64,000 nucleotides of DNA from Nitzschia sp. DOCU1 (Eukaryota; Bacillariophyta; Bacillariophyceae; Bacillariales; Bacillariaceae): assembly GCA_951394045.1 (NCBI GenBank), contig OX596001.1, positions 496,001-560,000 on the forward strand, written 5' to 3'. The position numbers and the translations under genes are program-made. Shown piece after piece: positions 1-10,405 of the stretch. The notes under the pieces were generated by a model, which saw only the letters and a program-made list of their open reading frames with translations, was not told the DNA's origin and did no database searches. The stretch's first letter is position 1, and the number at the start of each line of letters is the position of its first letter.

Positions 1-276
1 GATGCCAAGACGGCCATTGTCAAGGGAGACTATCGGGGAGACGAAAGGTATTTGCACGGTGCTTTGGAAAACTATGGCAAAAGTATATATCTTTTACAAG
101 ACAGGGAATTTTCCTTTCGGGAAGGCACTATCATTCAACATCATTTGCAACATGGCACTTTGAAATGGGAAGATCGTAAATCCAAGTTTCAAAAAGCTGC
201 CTTGCAAGTGTGTCAATCGGTGGTTCCTCCCGGAACGTGCGAAGCTGTTCCAGCCAAAGACTATCCCACGGAATAA
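1..276 (+). CDS. 3' end of a hypothetical protein (partial)
   Basis: The reading frame is open from the first base of the window to a TAA stop, giving the last 91 residues of a protein whose start lies upstream. The visible part is soluble and mixed-charge, with two Cys in the tail (LQVCQS and GTCEAV). It shows no membrane segment and no motif that I recognise. No splice acceptor is needed inside the window. It could be the last exon of a longer gene. Function unknown. Confidence 0.6.
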   Translation, partial: DAKTAIVKGDYRGDERYLHGALENYGKSIYLLQDREFSFREGTIIQHHLQHGTLKWEDRKSKFQKAALQVCQSVVPPGTCEAVPAKDYPTE

Positions 277-1347
277 AGATGGAAACACGAACCAAAAACG
301 TACTGCTTGTTTTGGAAATTGTTATTTTGCATAGCTGACGACACATGACGAACGAACGAACGAATGACGATAAGGAATGAACGAACGAAAGGAGGAATCG
401 AAAGCACGGAGCACTACTATTGTGATACAGGCTTTTGGTGATGGCGGTGACTTTTCCCCTTGGCCATAGGTATTCTGCATACCCCATGCCATGATTGATT
501 GTGCTAACTAGTAAGCTGCATGCTTCATCCGAGTATATGAATAGCGAATATAGAAGAAGCAATCACTACTACTACTCTACCTACAAGGGAAGCCCGCCCC
601 CGAACATACATGCAGCCCCAGAGTAGATCGACTGACCATACTGCAAGAAACTTATGGTAGCTGGCCATTAATCATTGAAGAGAATGGCTAGCTTTTAGCT
701 ATGCCCCAATAGTGGCACCGTTAGTCTACTGACCCCCTGGTTCTCTCGCCCAGTACACGGTATCCAGTTAGAAACTACCCTTGACAATCGAAGAGAACCG
801 ATCTCTGACTCGCCAGAGTGATATAGTAAGCTATGCTGTCTGTAGTATGCTGCCGGGGTCTCTACTCTCTAGCGACTAGAGTACCTCTTTTACTCGCCGC
901 GTGTTTTTCGACGCGTTCGACTCGTTCGACGGCTTCTGCCTTCCTCTATGTACAACTACCCGCGCGAAGTGCTGTTTCCCCGGCATGCGCGCATTTCATG
1001 CGGTCTTGCGTGGCGAAATACAGCGTGACCGCATTATACGCGCATGGCAAGTTCGAATAACTTATTAGAGTATGCATATTAATATAAGCTAGATTCGTCG
1101 AAAATTGAATCTTCTCTGCGAGCCCGCTCAGCCAGTTGTTTGCCGATCGCCACTTTTTGCGAAAGACAAAACTCGCAAGCTACTTTAGCGATTCTTCTTT
1201 CCGAATAGATACTGTACTGGTACCTGGTAGGTTCTATTGGTCTCGCATTTCCGCGAACATCCATCATCTTTTGTTGCCATCGACATCATCTTCCACCGGA
1301 TTGTTGTATCTTGAAGAACTTGTAGAAAGAGCAGCAATTAGTTGACC
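277..1347. other. Intergenic stretch, no gene recognised
   Basis: About 1.07 kb between the partial gene and the acidic-protein gene. It holds a short CGAA-type simple repeat near 343-365 and several short frames without support. A frame at 833-1060 is Arg/Ser/Ala-rich and I take it as chance. The 3' part is presumably promoter and 5' UTR of the gene at 1348, but no defined site was found. Confidence 0.5.
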
Positions 1348-3051
1348 ATGCCAGCACCAGGCCGAAAGATATTTGGCTTTTTGAAGGGCTCCAAGCACAG
1401 GAGATCGTCGACAAAGGAGAGCGGTGAAGAAGTCGAACAAGCCAATGTCAAACTAAATCAACCGTCCTATGAAGAGGATGCCCAGCTTGAGTCACAACCA
1501 GAACCCGATATAGTTGCAAACGATTCGCATGAGGACGACAACTACCTTGGCCGTGACGAAGATAGCGCATTGGATCCTGCAGGAGGCGGAAGTGCCTTTT
1601 CAAGCCGCTCGATCAACCTCAAGCCAACGACGGCTACTCTTGCCGAGACATTTTCCTCCGGTGGATTTCAAGAAGTTATTGATTATGTCGAGTCTCGAGA
1701 AGAATCTGTGGAAGTTGAAAATAGCGAATTCTACTATTCCGATCCTGATTACGAACACACGCACCAGGGCGGGTCATACACTGAATTTGTCAATGGAACG
1801 GAAGAAGAAGAAACTGATACTTTGGATTATACTGATACTGGGCATGATGCACCATACATTAGCGACGACCACTCAGATACGCTTGCGGCTCACCATCAAC
1901 GAAAGGAATATAATTCTCTTGTTGTTGGGCTTGAGCATGAGCACACCGAATGGGAAGAGACTTCCTTGGGTTATGAAACGTGTTCAAGAACACTAAACAC
2001 CAATTTGGAAGGAATCAACTTCGTCCCTGACCACTCAGTGATCCACCACCAGCCCACTCCTCCCACCGTGCATACCCGAATGACGACCAACGCGGCGTTG
2101 TCTGCTCACACCCGCATTTCCGCCAACACGGGTTTTTCCAACCACTCCGAGATCCATAGTCAGCTTGAGGTAGAGCCTCAGTTCTACTATGAAGAGGAGG
2201 GATATGATCAATACCAGGAGTCCTACGGTGCAGAAGGATACTACTATGACGACGAAGGCCAACTTGTTGCCAGTTCGTATCCTGAAGGCGACGGGGAGTT
2301 CGTAGACGATCTCAACACTATCGCCAATAGTACGATTGCTACAGAAGGACTTTCCGCCATGGATCAACCTGTATTTGCTACCGACATGCTGCCTTCCCAG
2401 TTGGAGGACGACGAAGACTCCGCATACGAATCGGAAGAATCTAGTTCTTCTTGGGATGACGAGGAAACTCGAGACATGTCGTTGCTCGACGAAGAAGGCG
2501 AAAGTGTTATAGGAGACAACAATGGAGCAGGCGAAGATGAAGATGATGACGAAGAAAGTGATAGCGATAGCGACAGTGACAGTGACGACGAATCGCAAGG
2601 TGGTCGCGGTCGTGCCCGGGGTCCTCGCATCAAGTCCATGATGCAAATCATCAACGAATTAAAGCACTGCTCCTTGAAGGGGAGCAGCGTGAGCTATGAT
2701 GATGACGAAGAAGACGACGATGAAGATCTCCCCGATGTTGCTCAAATTTCGACTGGCGCTACAAGTATGACCAGCATGACAAACTCGTTCGACGATGGAA
2801 ACGGCGGCGGCCGTCCTAAGAAGCAAAAGCCCCGCCGCACGAAAACAGATCGTAATCTTGACATTCTCTTCAATAAGGTTTCTACCCTTGGTCAGGAGCT
2901 GTTGGGCGATGTGGGCGATGATCTAGGATTGACCACGAAGAAGAAAAAGAAAGGCAAGAAGTCTCTACGTCGACGAGAGCGCGATCCTGCGGCCCGAATC
3001 GTGGATTCCCTACGCGATATTTTCAACTGCGGCCATCCAAAGCACTACTAG
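1348..3051 (+). CDS. Acidic, largely disordered protein with a basic C-terminal tail
   Basis: Single-exon frame of 567 residues. I chose the ATG at 1348 over an in-frame TTG six bases upstream. The N-terminus is short and basic (APGRKIFGFLKGSKHRRSS). It is followed by about 400 residues rich in Glu, Asp, Ser and Tyr, including acidic runs around the alternating Asp/Ser stretch near 2560-2590. The last 100 residues switch to Lys/Arg-rich sequence (RPKKQKPRRTK, then KKKKKGKKSLRRRER) and end with a short amphipathic segment, ARIVDSLRDIFNC. No signal peptide or membrane segment is visible. The charge layout would suit a nuclear or nucleic-acid-associated protein, but that is a guess. Family not recognised. 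Confidence 0.7.
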   Translation: MPAPGRKIFGFLKGSKHRRSSTKESGEEVEQANVKLNQPSYEEDAQLESQPEPDIVANDSHEDDNYLGRDEDSALDPAGGGSAFSSRSINLKPTTATLAETFSSGGFQEVIDYVESREESVEVENSEFYYSDPDYEHTHQGGSYTEFVNGTEEEETDTLDYTDTGHDAPYISDDHSDTLAAHHQRKEYNSLVVGLEHEHTEWEETSLGYETCSRTLNTNLEGINFVPDHSVIHHQPTPPTVHTRMTTNAALSAHTRISANTGFSNHSEIHSQLEVEPQFYYEEEGYDQYQESYGAEGYYYDDEGQLVASSYPEGDGEFVDDLNTIANSTIATEGLSAMDQPVFATDMLPSQLEDDEDSAYESEESSSSWDDEETRDMSLLDEEGESVIGDNNGAGEDEDDDEESDSDSDSDSDDESQGGRGRARGPRIKSMMQIINELKHCSLKGSSVSYDDDEEDDDEDLPDVAQISTGATSMTSMTNSFDDGNGGGRPKKQKPRRTKTDRNLDILFNKVSTLGQELLGDVGDDLGLTTKKKKKGKKSLRRRERDPAARIVDSLRDIFNCGHPKHY

Positions 3052-3308
3052 TAGAGGCCTTTTATGGCACTCGGTCGCGATGTACGCGGCCATGTATTAT
3101 TATGACCCTACCCTGTCTATTGCATGATGGCTATGATCGGTGTTCCTTTTGGTTCACCACAAAAGCAAATCGATTGCGATACGATTTTTATAATAGCAAT
3201 CATTACATTGAAAGTAATTTTTCATTCACAACTGCCACAAAGTTGACTTGAATTTCGGATCGTAGTCAGAGGGAATGAATGATAAACAGCGGTGGTCTGT
3301 CTCTTTCA

Positions 3309-5303
3309 TTAAAAGCCCGCCGTGTCAAAGTTGTAAGGCGAATCGTAAAAGCGCTCGTAAATATCTTTGATTTGGCACCATTCACGATCTTCCGGCCATT
3401 TGGAGGGCCAGTCCTTGCATTCACAAAAGACTTCGAAATGCGCCGGATGCTTGTATTGTACTGGACGGGCTGCTTCGACTCTTCCATCCGATCGAACCTT
3501 GGCAGCCGTATCAGGCTTGCAGGCCATGACAGGATCGTCAGGCGGAGCAATGCGTTCCGCTAAGAGGCGCTTCATCTCCGCCAACTGGCGAGGGTGGATC
3601 CGAACCGGGTCCTTCATGACACGCCAATGATTGGTTTGACTACGTGAGTTAGGATCAAAGGTCCCGTAGCAAGGAGGAATCGTTTGGCTTCCAGAATAGC
3701 GGTAGTAGTACTCTGTCCTGACGCCCAACATGGGGAAGTAGTTAAACTGAAATAAGCATGTGAGCCATCATTTCAAATTATGGCGAGCGAGATGAAACGA
3801 CGAAAACTTACCCATTCGATTTCGGCCCCACCAATCAATTGGCGGTGACGTTCATGAAATTCCTCGTGTACTCTAGCAGTGTCATTAAACTCTTGATGCA
3901 ATTCCTTCCACAACTGTTCTTCGGCCTTGAACTTGGCGGACTCCTGTGCAATAAAGACGGTCCACTCTTCCTCCGTCATCTCAGGGCCTTCAAAGTTGAC
4001 CTCGTCCATATGCAAAGTAGGAATCTTTTCAACCGTCTCGTTCCTCTGTAGCGCCATGTGCTGATGATCCTTGGCAATGATCCAGTCATAAATTGTTTGA
4101 TACGGGGCCTTGCGCTTGGAAGCGTTGAGGTCTTCGGCCCGCCTCATATTGCGCCGCTTGGAGGGAAAGCACCCCGGATAAGACTCTGACACTGGAGGAA
4201 GATTACAGGCTTTGCGAGTCTCGTATTCATAGCGACGCCACAAACAGATAATCTTGTCTAGATAGAGCCACGGAGGAATATCATCGTACGCTTGAAGAAA
4301 CATGGCCACCGTTCCAAGCTCATTCGCCACTCCAGCAACAGAGGCGTTGACGGAATAAAAGTGATGCAATTGCAACTCGCCATCATACTTCTTGCCTTCT
4401 TGAGTATGCTCGGAAGGGGTATGAAAGTCAATATGGCTCAAGAACCACCTAGGAAAAGAGCAAACGAGATAAGCAAGTGAGCGCTGCTGGTTAGGGCAAG
4501 ATACCATTTGGACAATGACCAATAAAGAAAACGTACCATTGACTGAATCCTTTCGAGAAATCAATACGACCAAATTTGCGCCCACGCCCCGGCTGATAAC
4601 AATCGATTCGCAATTCATCCGTGTCTTGATCCAAAACAGTAATCGGCTGAGTAATTCGCAATGCATGACGTTCGACAGTAAAGGCATTGGCTTCGATCAA
4701 TTGATCGAGATCACACCAGCTGTCTTCGTACTGCAACAGATGATTGTGAGATACATGGCACACCAAAATGCAAAAACACGCTTCAAAGAAACATACCTTC
4801 ATCCAGTGCACGTCAATGCACTCCTTCGCATCGGGATCGGCATTGGCTCCAGGATCTCCATTGTTCTCTTCCGTCTTTCCCCAATAGCCCAAGCCGCGGT
4901 CCCTCTCTAGATTAATGGGAGACTGATGATGACGTCCACAATTTCCAGGCTGATCCTCGGGACACCAACGACAATAATTGTCTTTGATTTCCCATCCTTG
5001 ACCCGTATGCCACTTGTCACGATAGGCCAAACACGCATCAAGACCTTCTGGAGATCGTTCGTCACACTCAATCTTGTTCCAATCCGACGGCCCATAATCG
5101 AAAAAGCCATCTCCACGACGCCTGGATTGATCATAGTTCCAACGATCTCCATATTCGACAGCCACAGCAACAGCTGGAACATGACAAGCCACAACAATAC
5201 CAAGCAAAGCACCCATGCTATGGTAGACGCCATGCATATTTCGGTGGCGCCCACTTGCTGCCGCCATGGCGGGGGGTGTTGCCGTCCGCAAAGAAACTTT
5301 CAT
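3309..5303 (-). CDS. Secreted alpha-carbonic-anhydrase-like protein, paralogue A (4 exons)
   Basis: Exons on the minus strand are 5303-4797, 4730-4537, 4448-3812 and 3746-3309. The GT-AG introns are 66, 88 and 65 bp, and the product is 591 residues. A hydrophobic signal sequence (MGALLGIVVACHVPAVAVA) begins at the third downstream Met (about 5216), so the true start may be there rather than 5303. Alpha-CA landmarks are GRHHQSPINL, FHTPSEHT, GELQLHHF and YSGSQTIPPC. An insertion of roughly 150 charged residues separates the last two, which makes the protein about twice the usual size. By alignment with the family, zinc ligand positions 94/96/119 read Asp241, His243 and Gln260, and the gatekeeper Thr199 position is Ile. 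Ordinary zinc catalysis is therefore doubtful. The protein probably acts in the endomembrane system or outside the cell. The next gene is a tandem paralogue. Confidence 0.85.
4731..4796 (-). other. Intron 1 of CA-like paralogue A
   Basis: A 66-bp GT-AG intron (donor gtatgt, acceptor ttgcag) in phase 0 after Lys169. The matching intron in paralogue B lies two codons further downstream in the alignment. Confidence 0.85.
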
Positions 5304-6062
5304 GGAAGCACGAGTACCAGCGAAGTAGTACTCGACCCTCGACCAATTTTATGAGCATAGAGGCAATCGAGACTTTCTCCAATCGTCCATTCTTGGATCC
5401 TTCCAAAAAGCGAAACGGAATCGGAAAACCGTTTGGTGCCGAACTGTGAAAGTCGCTCGTTGGCAAGTCCGTTTGGGTCATGCTGCTGCTGCGGCGGCGT
5501 GGATTCTCATTCTTGTTTCACGAATTGTTTCCATGGAATCCTAATGACACGATCCACGGTCTCATTCTCTGAAAGAGTATTCCACATGATAGACTACAAG
5601 TTTCCATGGAGGTGCGGCAGAAATGAAAAGTGAAAAGTAGTGGGATCGTGTCGATTTTTGGAGCGATGTGAAGCATACAGTATGCATCCGACCTTTTGTC
5701 GACGGGCGGCGGACAGAAATATTTGGTCCAATAAGTCGTCTTTTCCGTCGGGCCTAGGATTTTTCCACCGCTTTCGGTACGATTAGTACCATCACTTGTT
5801 TCATTCATTGATCGATTGACGAAACCTATCTCCATCTTGTCGCTAGTAGATAAGCGAAACGCTCAATGGGTGTCATTGCTACCTCTTTGGGGGTCTATTC
5901 GGTACTACTAGCGCTGCTAGTAGACCCGAGGATGTGCCTTTGAACGAGACTGAGCTCATCAAGACGTTGTCTTGGTTGAATACTAAGGAAGAACGTCGGT
6001 AGCTACTCTATGCTTCTCCAATTCAAAAGCGTTACTTCAAATTATACTAATTCATGTTAGTA
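5304..6062. other. Spacer between the two CA-like genes
   Basis: About 760 bp separating the start of paralogue A from the stop of paralogue B. It should contain the promoter of A and the 3' end of B. I see no additional gene, repeat or RNA in it. Confidence 0.5.
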
Positions 6063-7856
6063 TTAAAACCCTTGGTTGTCGAAACCGTAAGGCTTGTCGT
6101 AAAATCGTTCATAAGGGTCCTTCATTGCACACCATTCGCGATCTTCGGGCCATTTGGAAGGCCAATCCTTGCACTCACAGAACACTAAAAAGTGAGCCGG
6201 ATGCCAGTATTGTACGGGTCGAGAGGTATCGACTTCGTTTCCACCATCAGAGACCTTGGCCGCTGTATCAGGCCTGCAGGACCTGACGGGAGAGTCCTTG
6301 GGGGCAATGCGGTCTCGGATTAATCGTTTCAGTTCAGCAAGTTGATGGGGATGAATACGAATTGGATCCTTCATGACACGCCAATTGTTGGTTTGTGCGC
6401 GAGAATCGGGAATAAATGTTCCATAGCAAGGAGGAGTGGTCATAGTGCCGGCATAACGGAAGTAATACTCGGTTCGGACCCCCAACATGGGCCAGTAGTT
6501 GAACCACTTGATCCCGTCTCCCTCAATCAAACGACGTTGACGACGGTCATGAAATTCTTCATGTGCCTTGTAGGCATCGCCATTAAATTCTTGATGCAAT
6601 TCCTTCCACAATTCTTCATCTAGCTGCATTTGTTTCGACTCAAGGGCAATGAATTCGGCCCACTCTTCTTCGGTTCGGTCGGGAGGACCCCAGTTCTCGG
6701 GCTCCATTTTCAATGTAGGAATCTTGATATCCGACACATCCATTCCTTTTTCTAGCCGGCTTTGGCGCTGATCATGTGCCAAAATCAAATCATGAACCGT
6801 CTCGTAGGGAGATGACTTCTTTTCCTTTTCGCCATGACGCAACTTGCGTCCTGGTTGTTGTTCCACAGGGAAGCATCCAGGATAAGGAGTTTCAATGGGT
6901 TCCATTCCACATTCCATTCGAGTTTCGTACTCGGCGCGACGCCACTGACAAATAATCTTATCCAAATAAGGATACGGAGGAACATTGTCGTAGGCTTGCA
7001 TGAACATGGCCACTGTGGCTAGTTCGTTATCCACGCCCGCCACAGAGGCGTTGACCGAATAAAAGTGGTGCATTTGCAATTCGGCATCATACTTTTTGCC
7101 TTCTTGTGTATGTTCCGAGGTCGTATGAATGTCAATGTGACTCAAAAACCACCATTGACTGAATCCTTTCGAGAAATCAATGCGGCCAAATCGGCTTCCC
7201 TTCCCTTCAATGAAACAATCAATGGATACCTGATCGTCCTCGTCAACAATAATGGGTTGTTTAATGCGGAGTGCATGACGCTCAATGGTAAACGCTTTGG
7301 CTTCAACCAGTTGATCGAGAGGGCACCAAGCGTCCTAAGGGCACAAAACAGAGCAAATTGTGAGAATATGCGACGGAACGCCCGTCTTTCCTTCTAACGG
7401 TTGCTTGCTCACCTCATACTTCATCCAGTGCTGATCAATGCATTCCTTGGCCATGGGGTCGGCATTGGCTCCAGGATTTCCATTGTTCTCTTCCGTCTTG
7501 TTCCAATAGCCCAAACCTCTGTTGCGTTCCAAGTTGATGGGCGATTGGTGATGACGTCCACAACTATCGGGCGAGGATTCAGGACACCAACGACAATAAT
7601 TGTCTCGAATGGTCCATCCCTCGCCTTCATGCCATTTATCGATATAAGCTAGGCAGGCATCCAATCCCTCTCGGCTGCTTTCGTCACACTCAATGTCGCC
7701 CCAGTCGGAAGGACCAAAATCGGTAAAGCCATCACTGCGTACAATGGTCTCGTCATAATTCCATCGATCCCCATAGACGACGTCTTGAGCATTAACGACA
7801 CATGAAGATGCCGCCAACAGCAGCCACGACGACAAGCGTAGACGGGAAGCAGTCAT
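6063..7856 (-). CDS. Secreted alpha-carbonic-anhydrase-like protein, paralogue B (2 exons)
   Basis: Exons are 7856-7413 and 7334-6063 with one 78-bp GT-AG intron, giving 571 residues. The N-terminus is a clear signal peptide (MTASRLRLSSWLLLAASSCVVNA, with likely cleavage before QD). The family motifs are GRHHQSPINL, IHTTSEHT, AELQMHHF and YAGTMTTPPC, with the same long charged insertion as in A. Zinc ligand positions read Asp216, His218 and Gln235, as in A, but the Thr-Thr-Pro-Pro motif is intact here. The shared Asp/His/Gln set shows the change predates the duplication and is not a lesion. Possible roles are a carbonic-anhydrase-related binding protein, or an enzyme using a different ligand set such as the adjacent His-His. 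Both copies are on the same strand, so unequal crossing-over is the likely origin. Confidence 0.87.
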
Positions 7857-9451
7857 GGTGGATACTTTTTTGTGTGGAGGGTAGAGGTCGTCGTCGTTGT
7901 TGTTTGTCCGTAAGCGCCACCACCTTCCCGCACCTATCTACCAAGAACGAACGAAAGAAAGTGTGGATATTATTATACAATGCGGGCCGCCAAAAAATGC
8001 TAACGACACACATGATGTTGCCGAAAACATCTAAGTATTTATCTAATGGACAAAATTTCACTTGCTTCCAATGCACGTTCCGCCCATCACTTTTGGCCTA
8101 TGTAACCGAATCTTGCCAAACTTGTTATGTGTGTTTCGTGCCAAAAATTCTGGCGCGCCCGCACAGTGGTGGGAGAAGGTCGGTCGAATCAGTCGAGTGT
8201 GTCTGCGCGAGCGATGGATGGAGGAGAGGCGTCAAAAGTGTTGAGGCTGGATGCAGTCGGCAGAATGGTCTCTGACAATGAGGAACTTGAATCAAAAGAC
8301 AATGGCTGCACGCTTCCCATGTTTATCACGGTGATTGCTCCGACCTTGATTTGGGAAGATGTCTAAGATACCAAGACTGGGAATCATCCAATCGAATCAG
8401 CGCGGGAAGAATGTTGGGTTGGTTAGCAGCATGTCTTCCGTTGGGCGATGTCATGCGGGACTTCTGCCTATTGCGCCTTCTCTTCAAGGTTATTGACAAA
8501 TTGTATCACAAGTGGCACTTGATCTACAATCCAGAGAAACGACAAAGAACTTCAACCTGGTGAATCGTAAACAACGGGGGATCCCTTCTTGAATCATGAT
8601 GGCCTTCTTCGCAACAACACGATAGAAAAGACCGGGATTGCTCAAGCTTCCTTTGTGGATGGTTGTCAGCACGACGGTGGTCTGCCTTTTTCAACTAAAA
8701 AGTTTCCCGAGCGAAACTACGGTATGATAATGACAGTCTGATACCGCAACGAATGGTCCGGGATTGACCTATGCCGCCCACTAGCACCACCTCCTATTCG
8801 TATTGCTCTTCCCAGGTCGCGCGGCCGGAGGTTTCGTTAGTCAAACAACACAAGAAGATTAAAGCGCCTGTTCTTGGCGTTTCGAATGAGAAGAGAAGCT
8901 CCCACCAGTAGTGACCTCTGGTGCCAATTGGCGCTTCATTCAGCAATCCAGCATCAGCTGCTGCTGCTGCTCGAGAGAGAAGAACTAAGTGTTCGACGCA
9001 CGACCAGTGCCGTAGGGAAGAGGATGCTCGTTGATTGCACACAAGTTCCTCGTTGTTTAATTTGTCGTTGTACGACGAAGGGTATCCCAAGTAGTCCTAT
9101 TCCACTACCGAGTCGTCCTCATCCGGCGCAACTAGATTTGGATTCAATCACAAAATAGTGTAATTCCAGGCCAGCGCGAAGCCTGCACCACCAAACGAAT
9201 GCGATAGGGCTTATGATGAATGTTCGTTTCCTTGTTTGAGAAACACCTGATTAAGTGCCGCGTTTGGCACGAGAACCCGTCTCCCGCCAATAATGTACCT
9301 AGGTTAGCGGTCAGTAGTGCCGCCAACAATCATCGGTCTTTCTGTACGATATTTTATCCTTAAAAAGAAAGGTACAGTATGCAGTAGGCTCAGCCACTTT
9401 CGCAGTTGCAGCAATCCATTTCGTTGACAAGAAGGCCCTTGTGGCAGATAA
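7857..9451. other. Intergenic stretch, no gene recognised
   Basis: About 1.6 kb upstream of CA-like paralogue B and ending at the piggyBac-type remnant. Only short unsupported frames occur. A CTG/CAG-rich stretch lies near 8957-8973. Nothing else was recognised. Confidence 0.45.
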
Positions 9452-9468
9452 TTAACGCCAATCAGATT

Positions 9469-9520
9469 GCACGACAGTATACTGTCGTGCAAAATTTTGC
9501 ACGACAGTATACTGTCGTCC
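9469..9520. repeat. Paired subterminal palindromes, left end of the remnant
   Basis: Two copies of the palindrome ACGACAGTATACTGTCGT (9471-9488 and 9501-9518) separated by an A/T-rich linker. The left copy extends to a perfect 22-bp palindrome. Similar palindromes recur near the right end at 10317-10334 and 10360-10377, so they are subterminal repeats of the element and possible transposase-binding sites. Confidence 0.75.
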
Positions 9521-10316
9521 AATTTTCATTAAGTTAAAAAACAGTCCTAACTCGCCTTTAACCCCCAAACAACCTCACCGATCGAAAGAGCACCTCTTTT
9601 TACCGGCCGATGCGGCGTAGCTGTGTGACACGGAAAGTGCACCCGTCGGCGTGAAATTCCCAAAACCCCCACAACGGCACCATGTCGGACCCTCCAGCGC
9701 CCCCCAACAACGTGCAAGATTCCCACCAGCCAATTATTCGCCCCCCCAGGCGTGTTGGGTCGCCAGGTAACTGCTCCCGGGCCAGCACGGAGCAACTTGA
9801 CAGCTTCATTCGGGGCTCGTCATCACGTCAGAGAGTCTGGCCAAAAGGAGTCCATTTAGTCGACTATCCTCCGTTTGTCTAACTAGGAAGTCAGAAAAAG
9901 ACTGGAGATAAATGAAATTGGAATTTCAGCAACTAGTTTCACTATTTGGAGCTGTTGGAGGTGTAAGAGAGCAGCTATTTGGCTCGGAAAGGAGCTAATT
10001 TTAGTAGCAACTACACGGGGACGAGCGATGTTAAATGTTGTCCTCTTGGAAGACTAGAATAACGCATTAAACGGTACATGTTGAGTAAGAAGCAGCCAGG
10101 GATGGAGAGGAAGAGTCTTAGATTGGTTGACAGAGCTCTAGGATCAAAGACCTTTGCATCAGAAGTAGATCTTTGCATCAGAAGTGAATTGCTGGGGTAA
10201 GCACGGTGCCATCGCCTACAGAAAAGTGTGGTCAAGTTGGTCAAGGATTGGATTAAGGGTGCGTTAAGCTCGCGTTAAGCTCCAATTAGGAAAAATTGTC
10301 GTCTAATTTGAATTGC

Positions 10317-10377
10317 ACGACAATGCATTGTCGTCTAATTGGGTGGGCAGGCGCGCCAGACGACAGTATATTGTCGT
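10317..10377. repeat. Paired subterminal palindromes, right end of the remnant
   Basis: ACGACAATGCATTGTCGT at 10317-10334 and ACGACAGTATATTGTCGT at 10360-10377. Both are perfect or near-perfect palindromes related to the left-end pair, and they lie 25-90 bp inside the right TTAA. Confidence 0.7.
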
Positions 10378-10405
10378 CTAATCCCATCTTTCGGAATGGG
10401 GTTAA

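Larger units (their letters stand above)
9452..10405. mobile_element. Decayed piggyBac-type element bounded by TTAA
   Basis: The left end reads TTAACGCCAATC at 9452, identical to the first 12 bp at the presumed end of the piggyBac-type element at 61002. The right end at 10405 reads TGGGGTTAA, an imperfect inverse. TTAA is the piggyBac target site. An internal start at 9682 encodes MSDPPAPP...QDSHQP...PRRV, which parallels MSASPSPPP...QDSYQP...PRRV at the start of the 61263 transposase. The preceding 5' leaders are also similar. Coding similarity is lost after about 30 residues. It is read here as an internally deleted, non-autonomous remnant of about 954 bp with subterminal palindromes at both ends. 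Confidence 0.7.

Noticed and set aside
833..1060. 75-residue frame in the first spacer
   Set aside because: Short, Arg/Ser/Ala-rich and without neighbours or motifs; chance frames of this size are frequent here.
2035..2646. 203-residue minus frame opposite the acidic gene
   Set aside because: Antisense of an Asp/Glu-rich frame always gives Val/Ile/Ser-rich frames; no independent evidence.
9452..10405. An independent MITE family
   Set aside because: The matching 12-bp end and the partial transposase start tie it to the piggyBac-type element, so a deletion derivative is the simpler reading.
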